Below are positions 58,897-64,000 of a DNA stretch of 64,000 bases, one piece after another. Below the pieces are notes generated by a model. The model was not told where the DNA came from. It saw nothing but the letters and a program-made list of their open reading frames with translations, and made no database searches. This stretch comes from Arthrobacter sp042667405 (GTDB lineage Bacteria > Actinomycetota > Actinomycetes > Actinomycetales > Micrococcaceae). Each line of letters begins with the position of its first letter. Position 1 is the first letter of the stretch. The DNA lies in contig NZ_JBHVAL010000008.1 of NCBI RefSeq assembly GCF_042667405.1, positions 62,001 through 126,000 on the forward strand. Direction: 5' to 3'. The position numbers and the translations under genes are program-made.

Positions 58897-59922
58897 GTGA
58901 GCTCAGAACAATCTGCATCAGCCCGGCCTCCCGTCATGGAGGACGTCGCCCGCGTGGCAGGTGTTTCCCACCAGACTGTCTCCCGGGTCCTGAACAACCA
59001 CCCGAACGTGAGTTCCAAGACCCGCGAACGGGTAGAGCAGGCCATCACCGAGTTGGGCTACCGCCGCAACACAGCTGCCCGCAGCCTGGTGACCCGGCGG
59101 TCCCAGACCATCGGGGTGCTGGGCAGTGAACTTGCCCAATACGGGCCATCACACACCCTCCTCGGGGTGCAGCAGGCAGCACGGGATGCGGGTTATTTCG
59201 TCAGCGTGGCCGGCCTTCGGGAGGTCACGCCCGAGACCATCAAGGATGCGCTGGCACACTTCATGGACCAGGGCGTGGACGGCATTGTGGTGACGGTTCC
59301 ACATCCGGGCACATTCGAGGTCCTCAAGGATGTCACTTCCCAGGTTCCGTTGGTCGCTGTGGGCTCCGTCGGCGACGAGGAACTCGCCGGCGCTACCGTT
59401 GACCAGCGGCAGGGGGCCCGGCTCGCCGTCGAGCATTTGCTGGACCTGGGGCACCGGCGGATCGGCCACCTGTCGGGCCCCTCCGACTGGATCGACGCCG
59501 CGGCACGCATCGACGGCTGGCGTGACGCGCTGGACGCGGCCAGCATCGAGCCGGGAACCTTGATCGAGGGGGACTGGAGCGCCGAATGCGGTTACCGGGA
59601 GGGCCTGAAAATTGCCGCTGACAGAGCCGTCACCGCACTGTTCGTGGCCAACGACCAGATGGCGCTGGGGGTATTACGCGCCTTCCATGAAGCCGGGGTG
59701 CAGGTTCCCGGTGACATCAGCCTGGTGGGTTTCGATGACCAGCCCGAGTCGGCGTACTTCATCCCGCCGTTGACCACAGTGGCCCAGGATTTCGAAGAAC
59801 TCGGCCAACGGTGCATTGGATTGTTGCTGGACCGCATCGAAAGCGGCAGCACCGGGACAGCGGCGACCGTGACTCCCCGGCTCGTAGTCCGTTCCACCAC
59901 CGCCCCGCCCCCAACTAAGTAA
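58897..59922 (+). CDS. LacI family regulator, probable arabinose repressor
   Basis: A 341-residue LacI/GalR protein. The helix-turn-helix is MEDVARVAGVSHQTVSRVLN, then NTAARSLVTRRSQTIGVLGS; the effector domain includes TVDQRQGARLAVEHLLDLGH, LFVANDQMALGV and SLVGFDDQP. The GTG at 58897 is chosen; another in-frame GTG lies at 58879 and an ATG at 58936. It starts 31 bases after xylB and precedes araB with a lac-like operator at 60039, so I infer an AraR role; xylB read-through is possible. Confidence 0.88.
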   Translation: MSSEQSASARPPVMEDVARVAGVSHQTVSRVLNNHPNVSSKTRERVEQAITELGYRRNTAARSLVTRRSQTIGVLGSELAQYGPSHTLLGVQQAARDAGYFVSVAGLREVTPETIKDALAHFMDQGVDGIVVTVPHPGTFEVLKDVTSQVPLVAVGSVGDEELAGATVDQRQGARLAVEHLLDLGHRRIGHLSGPSDWIDAAARIDGWRDALDAASIEPGTLIEGDWSAECGYREGLKIAADRAVTALFVANDQMALGVLRAFHEAGVQVPGDISLVGFDDQPESAYFIPPLTTVAQDFEELGQRCIGLLLDRIESGSTGTAATVTPRLVVRSTTAPPPTK

Positions 59923-59966
59923 CAGCAGATGTCGTATTGAGCTCCCATTACGACATCTGCTGCTAC
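59919..59966. repeat. Intergenic hairpin, GTAACAGCA family, copy 2
   Basis: GTAACAGCAGATGTCGTA (59919-59936) pairs with TACGACATCTGCTGCTAC (59949-59966), 17 of 18 bases, with a loop starting TTGAG. It overlaps the LacI-type regulator's stop codon. Related to the hairpin at 2034-2081 in both arm start and loop start. Probably terminates the regulator transcript before the araB promoter. Confidence 0.8.
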
Positions 59967-60026
59967 CTACATGGGGGTGTCGGGGGCCAACGTCCGTCCT
60001 GAGCACAGCTTCACCCTGAGCGGCTC

Positions 60027-60054
60027 TTGACATCAATGTTGTGAGCGCTAACAA
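60027..60054 (+). promoter_or_regulatory. araB promoter with overlapping LacI-type operator
   Basis: A perfect -35 box TTGACA (60027-60032) is followed 16 bases later by TAACAA (60049-60054) as a -10-like element. The palindrome TTGTGAGCGCTAACAA (60039-60054), close to the lac operator form, covers the spacer and -10 element, so bound repressor would block RNA polymerase directly. The araB ATG is at 60128. Confidence 0.82.
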
Positions 60055-60127
60055 TTGCATCAGACGTTCTTCACTTTCCACCCCGACCCCCGGCAATGAG
60101 GCCTTGGCCAGCCGGATGGAGACACCC

Positions 60128-61870
60128 ATGAATACCTCTGAAAACCTCCCGCTCGATGAGCAGTTCGTCATCGGCGTGGACTACGGCACCTTGTCCGGCC
60201 GCGCCGTCGTGGTGCGCGTCTCCGACGGTGCCGAGATCGGCAGCGGCGTGTTCGAGTACCCCCACGCAGTTGTTTCGGACCGCCTCCCCACGAGCGGGCA
60301 ACGCCTCCCTGCCGACTGGGCCCTTCAGGTCCCGAACGACTACCGCGACGTCCTGCGCAATGCTGTACCGGCCGCCGTCGCTGATGCCGGTATCAACCCT
60401 GAGAACGTGGTGGGTATCGCTACCGACTTCACCGCCTGCACCATGGTTCCGACGACGGCGGACGGCACACCGCTGAACGAACTGGAACGCTTCGCTGACC
60501 GGCCCCACGCGTTCGTGAAGCTGTGGCGCCACCACGCTGCGCAGCCGCAGGCTGACCGCATCAACCAGCTGGCAGAAGAGCGTGGCGAGTCCTGGCTCCC
60601 CCGCTACGGCGGCCTGATCTCCTCGGAATGGGAATTCGCCAAGGGCCTGCAGCTTCTCGAGGAAGACCCCGAGGTCTACGCGGCCATGGAGCACTGGGTG
60701 GAGGCGGCCGACTGGATCGTCTGGCAGCTCTGCGGAAGCTACGTCCGCAACGCCTGCACTGCCGGTTACAAGGGCATCTACCAGGACGGCAAATACCCGT
60801 CGGAAGATTTCCTGGCAGCACTGAACCCCGATTTCAAGGACTTCGTCAGCAGCAAACTGGAGCACACCATCGGGCGGCTGGGAGATGCCGCGGGCTACCT
60901 CACCGAAGAAGCCGCCGGCTGGACCGGGCTCCCGGCGGGAATCGCCGTGGCGGTAGGCAACGTTGACGCCCACGTCAGCGCACCTGCCGCGAACGCTGTG
61001 GAACCCGGGCAGCTGGTAGCGATCATGGGCACCTCCACGTGCCATGTCATGAATGGTGATGTCCTGCGTGAAGTCCCCGGCATGTGCGGCGTGGTCGACG
61101 GCGGCATCGTGGACGGCCTGTGGGGCTACGAAGCAGGCCAGTCCGGAGTGGGCGACATCTTTGGCTGGTTCACCAAGAACGGTGTGCCACCCGAATACCA
61201 CCAGGCCGCAGCAGCCAATGACCAAAGCATCCACGAGTACCTCACGGAACTCGCGGAGAAGCAGGCCATCGGCGAGCACGGCCTGATCGCCCTGGACTGG
61301 CACTCGGGCAACCGCTCAGTGCTGGTGGATCACGAACTGTCCGGCGTCGTGGTGGGGCAGACCCTGGCCACCAAGCCGGAGGACATCTACCGGGCACTGC
61401 TGGAGGCCACGGCGTTTGGAACCCGGACCATCGTGGATGCCTTCCGTGACTCCGGGGTACCGGTGAAGGAATTCATCGTGGCCGGCGGCCTGCTGAAGAA
61501 CAAGTTCCTGATGCAGGTCTACGCAGACATCACCGGCTTGCAGCTCTCCACCATCGGCTCGGAACAGGGTCCCGCATTGGGTTCGGCGATCCACGCCGCC
61601 GCTGCTGCCGGGAAGTACGCAGACATCCGCGAGGCCGCCGCTGCCATGGCTGCCGCGCCGGGAGCTGTTTACACCCCGATCCCGGAGAACGTGGCCGCGT
61701 ACGAGGCCCTCTTCCAGGAATACCGCACCCTTCACGACTACTTCGGCCGTGGAAGCAACAATGTGATGCACCGCCTGAAGTCCATCCAGCGCCTGGCACT
61801 GGGCGCCGGCGGGGTGGCCGAACCGGCGTCGAACTCCTCCACCGACCAGGCTGAGCGGGTGTCCGCATGA
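60128..61870 (+). CDS. araB: L-ribulokinase
   Basis: A 580-residue FGGY kinase of the large AraB type, phosphorylating L-ribulose at O5. The phosphate loop GVDYGTLSGRAVVVRV, the GIATDFTACTMVPTTADGTP segment, LKLWRHHAA-like K-L-W-x-H-H-A-A, MGTSTCHVMNG and FIVAGGLLKNKFLMQVYADI are diagnostic. I chose ATG 60128, with GGAG six bases upstream; an ATG at 60116 is in frame but has no such site. The stop overlaps araD by four bases. First gene of araBDA. Confidence 0.94.
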   Translation: MNTSENLPLDEQFVIGVDYGTLSGRAVVVRVSDGAEIGSGVFEYPHAVVSDRLPTSGQRLPADWALQVPNDYRDVLRNAVPAAVADAGINPENVVGIATDFTACTMVPTTADGTPLNELERFADRPHAFVKLWRHHAAQPQADRINQLAEERGESWLPRYGGLISSEWEFAKGLQLLEEDPEVYAAMEHWVEAADWIVWQLCGSYVRNACTAGYKGIYQDGKYPSEDFLAALNPDFKDFVSSKLEHTIGRLGDAAGYLTEEAAGWTGLPAGIAVAVGNVDAHVSAPAANAVEPGQLVAIMGTSTCHVMNGDVLREVPGMCGVVDGGIVDGLWGYEAGQSGVGDIFGWFTKNGVPPEYHQAAAANDQSIHEYLTELAEKQAIGEHGLIALDWHSGNRSVLVDHELSGVVVGQTLATKPEDIYRALLEATAFGTRTIVDAFRDSGVPVKEFIVAGGLLKNKFLMQVYADITGLQLSTIGSEQGPALGSAIHAAAAAGKYADIREAAAAMAAAPGAVYTPIPENVAAYEALFQEYRTLHDYFGRGSNNVMHRLKSIQRLALGAGGVAEPASNSSTDQAERVSA

Positions 61871-62574
61871 GCAACCTCCTGGACACCATCGCCAAGGTCC
61901 GTGAGGACGTCTGCGAACTCCATTCGGAACTGACGCGCTACGGGCTGGTGGTCTGGACGGCAGGCAACGTTTCCGGCCGCATTCCAGGTCATGACCTCAT
62001 GGTCATCAAGCCCTCGGGTGTCTCCTACGACGACCTCACGCCCGAGCTCATGGTGGTCACCGACCTGTACGGCATCCCGGTCCGGGGCATGAACACCGGC
62101 AGCAGCGGCACCATCGACTGGGGCAACCCCGACCTCTCGCCGTCCTCGGATACCGCTGCGCACGCCTACGTATACCGGCACATGCCCGAGGTCGGCGGAG
62201 TGGTGCACACACACTCCACCTACGCCACAGCGTGGGCTGCCCGGGGCGAAGAAATTCCCTGCGTCCTGACCATGATGGGGGACGAATTCGGTGGGCCCAT
62301 CCCCATCGGCCCCTTTGCCCTGATCGGCGACGACTCCATCGGCCAAGGCATCGTGGAGACGTTGAAGGACTCCAACTCACCGGCCGTGCTGATGCAGAAC
62401 CACGGCCCGTTCACCATCGGCAAATCCGCCCGCGAGGCCGTCAAAGCCGCCGTGATGTGCGAGGAAGTGGCCAAGACTGTGCACGTCTCGCGCCAACTCG
62501 GCGAGCCACTTCCCATTGACCAAGCCAAGATCGAGTCGCTCTACGACCGCTACCAGAACGTTTACGGCCGCTGA
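61867..62574 (+). CDS. araD: L-ribulose-5-phosphate 4-epimerase
   Basis: A 235-residue class II aldolase-fold epimerase. Zn and catalytic segments are visible: TAGNVSGRIPG, IKPSGVSYDDL, VVHTHSTYATAWAARG with the two metal His, NHGPFTIGKSAREAV with the third His, and a C-terminal YDRYQNVYG. It forms D-xylulose-5-phosphate, joining the arabinose and xylose routes to the pentose phosphate pathway. Overlaps araB by four bases. Confidence 0.94.
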   Translation: MSNLLDTIAKVREDVCELHSELTRYGLVVWTAGNVSGRIPGHDLMVIKPSGVSYDDLTPELMVVTDLYGIPVRGMNTGSSGTIDWGNPDLSPSSDTAAHAYVYRHMPEVGGVVHTHSTYATAWAARGEEIPCVLTMMGDEFGGPIPIGPFALIGDDSIGQGIVETLKDSNSPAVLMQNHGPFTIGKSAREAVKAAVMCEEVAKTVHVSRQLGEPLPIDQAKIESLYDRYQNVYGR

Positions 62575-62626
62575 GGCGGACCACCAACCAGCCCGCGCTT
62601 TTCAGCAAATACCCAGGAGCCCTCAA

Positions 62627-64000
62627 ATGCCCAACGCCAACAACACCTCGCTGGACCAGTACGAGGTCTGGTTCCTCACCGGCAGCCAGCACCTCTACGG
62701 CGAGGATGTCCTCAAGCAGGTCGCTGCGCAATCCCAGGAGATCGCCAACGTCCTGAACGCCGCCGGTGATGTGCCGGTGAAGCTCGTCTGGAAGCCCGTC
62801 CTCACCGATTCCGACGCCATCCGCCGCACCGCCCTTGAAGCCAACGCCGATGATTCCGTGATCGGCGTGACCGCGTGGATGCACACGTTCAGCCCGGCCA
62901 AGATGTGGATCCAGGGACTGGACGCACTGCGCAAGCCCCTCCTGCACCTGCACACCCAGGCCAACCGGGACCTCCCCTGGGCGGACATCGACTTCGACTT
63001 CATGAACCTCAACCAAGCAGCCCACGGCGACCGCGAATTCGGGTACATCCAGGCCCGCCTCGGCGTGCCGCGGAAGACCGTCGTCGGGCATGTCTCCAAT
63101 CCTGAGGTCGTGCGCCAGGTGGGCGCCTGGCAGCGCGCCTCCGCCGGCTGGGCAGCGGTCAGGACCCTGAAGCTGACCCGCTTTGGTGACAACATGCGCA
63201 ACGTCGCAGTCACCGAAGGCGACAAGACCGAGGCCGAGCTGCGCTTCGGCGTCTCGGTCAACACCTGGTCCGTCAACGAGCTCGCCGACGCTGTCCACAC
63301 CGCCGCAGAGTCCGACGTCGACGCCCTGGTTGCAGAATATGAGCGCCTCTATGAGGTGGTTGACGAGCTGAAGACCGGCGGTGCCCGGCACGAGTCCCTC
63401 CGCTACAGTGCCCGCATCGAGCTGGGCCTGCGGAGCTTCCTGGAAGCCAACGGCTCGGCTGCGTTCACCACGTCCTTCGAGGACCTCGGCGAACTCCGCC
63501 AGCTCCCCGGCATGGCCGTGCAACGGCTCATGGCCGACGGTTACGGCTTCGGCGCCGAAGGTGACTGGAAGACCGCCATCCTGGTCCGCGCGGCCAAGGT
63601 CATGGGCTCCGGGTTGCCCGGCGGCGCTTCGCTGATGGAGGACTACACCTACCACCTTGAACCCGGCTCGGAGAAGATACTCGGGGCGCACATGCTCGAA
63701 GTTTGCCCGTCCCTGACCGCGAAGAAGCCCCGCGTGGAGATCCACCCGCTGGGCATCGGCGGCAAGGAAGATCCCGTCCGCATGGTGTTCGACACCGACG
63801 CGGGCCCCGGCGTCGTCGTCGCACTGTCCGACATGCGCGACCGCTTCCGCCTGGTCGCCAACGCCGTGGACGTCGTCGACCTCGACCAGCCACTGCCCAA
63901 CCTGCCCGTCGCCCGCGCGCTCTGGGAACCGAAGCCGGACTTCGCCACCTCAGCTGCCGCGTGGCTCACAGCCGGAGCCGCCCACCACACGGTACTCTCC
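62627..64000 (+). CDS. araA: L-arabinose isomerase (3' end outside window)
   Basis: The frame is open from ATG 62627 to the window end, giving 458 residues of a protein normally about 500 long. The N-terminus YEVWFLTGSQHLYGEDVLKQ, then VIGVTAWMHTFSPAKMWIQG and HLHTQANRDLPW are canonical. The active-site Glu motifs YGFGAEGDWK and ASLMEDYTYHLEPG, and the HMLEVCPSL His, are present; the last catalytic His lies near or past the cut (AWLTAGAAHHT). It converts L-arabinose to L-ribulose. CCAGGAG is ten bases before the start. Third gene of araBDA. Confidence 0.95.
   Translation, partial: MPNANNTSLDQYEVWFLTGSQHLYGEDVLKQVAAQSQEIANVLNAAGDVPVKLVWKPVLTDSDAIRRTALEANADDSVIGVTAWMHTFSPAKMWIQGLDALRKPLLHLHTQANRDLPWADIDFDFMNLNQAAHGDREFGYIQARLGVPRKTVVGHVSNPEVVRQVGAWQRASAGWAAVRTLKLTRFGDNMRNVAVTEGDKTEAELRFGVSVNTWSVNELADAVHTAAESDVDALVAEYERLYEVVDELKTGGARHESLRYSARIELGLRSFLEANGSAAFTTSFEDLGELRQLPGMAVQRLMADGYGFGAEGDWKTAILVRAAKVMGSGLPGGASLMEDYTYHLEPGSEKILGAHMLEVCPSLTAKKPRVEIHPLGIGGKEDPVRMVFDTDAGPGVVVALSDMRDRFRLVANAVDVVDLDQPLPNLPVARALWEPKPDFATSAAAWLTAGAAHHTVLS

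Noticed and set aside
58879..59922. LacI-type regulator after xylB as the main xylose regulator
   Set aside because: The divergent ROK regulator is the standard XylR, and the lac-like operator found is upstream of araB, so an arabinose role fits better; dual control remains possible.
62441..63745. 434-codon reverse frame opposite araD/araA
   Set aside because: Antisense to canonical araA; no family similarity visible.

Overview
The window is chromosomal DNA of a high-G+C actinobacterium, most likely an Arthrobacter or Paenarthrobacter relative (Micrococcaceae). This is inferred from the roughly mid-60s percent G+C, frequent GTG starts and ATGA overlaps, an actinobacterial SAM-IV riboswitch, a DtxR/IdeR-type iron box, a ykoEDC thiamine-precursor transporter under a TPP riboswitch, and ROK/LacI-controlled pentose operons. 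No transposase, integrase, phage gene or CRISPR array is visible; the accessory flavour comes from many small intergenic palindromes and one exact 32-bp tandem array.

Layout. 1-2.0 kb: end of an MFS permease plus ribokinase. 2.1-3.1 kb: a TetR regulator divergent from a small membrane protein, with paired operator arms between them. 3.2-8.4 kb: tyrosine phosphatase, a P-loop kinase/PabB fusion, cardiolipin synthase (reverse) and PabC; PabB and PabC give p-aminobenzoate for folate. 8.6-11.3 kb: amino-acid permease, a 500-bp palindrome-rich spacer, an AhpD-like protein and the 32-bp array. 11.3-15.3 kb (reverse): a three-gene operon of flavin monooxygenase, an aromatic-amino-acid-lyase-like protein lacking the usual MIO tripeptide, and a cysteine-synthase-like enzyme. 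It is divergent from a SAM-IV riboswitch operon (DUF1737, rhodanese, O-succinylhomoserine sulfhydrylase; 15.4-17.4 kb). Together they look like a sulfur assimilation or scavenging locus and are the best candidate here for an undescribed system.

17.4-23.3 kb: membrane protein, YbdK-type carboxylate-amine ligase, a DUF559-like protein bracketed by two related hairpins, an HTH-MurA fusion and a lipoprotein. 22.6-26.2 kb: siderophore-interacting protein, divergent across an iron box from a cytosolic-looking penicillin-acylase homologue and an IucB/DesC-type acyltransferase. 26.2-29.4 kb: YkoC, YkoD and YkoE with their TPP riboswitch. 29.5-36.9 kb: Nudix hydrolase, DUF4235 protein, and a complete Mrp antiporter operon with fused MrpA/B. 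37.1-40.9 kb: UMF1-like MFS protein, a KhtTU-like K+/H+ antiporter pair, and dCTP deaminase. 41.0-45.4 kb: two secreted proteins (CAP domain; M15 D,D-carboxypeptidase) sharing a C-terminal FG-GAP-like module, an SRPBCC protein and tRNA-Gly(CCC).

45.5-53.4 kb: MFS exporter divergent from a LysR regulator, then a LacI regulon: three near-identical operators serve two sugar-isomerase genes, the regulator itself, a Gfo/Idh/MocA dehydrogenase and a DUF993 protein, a probable uncharacterised carbohydrate pathway. 53.4-54.7 kb: BrkB/YihY membrane protein and a small partner. 54.8-58.9 kb: ROK regulator XylR divergent from xylA-xylB. 58.9-64 kb: LacI-type regulator (probable AraR) and araB-araD-araA, with araA running off the window end.
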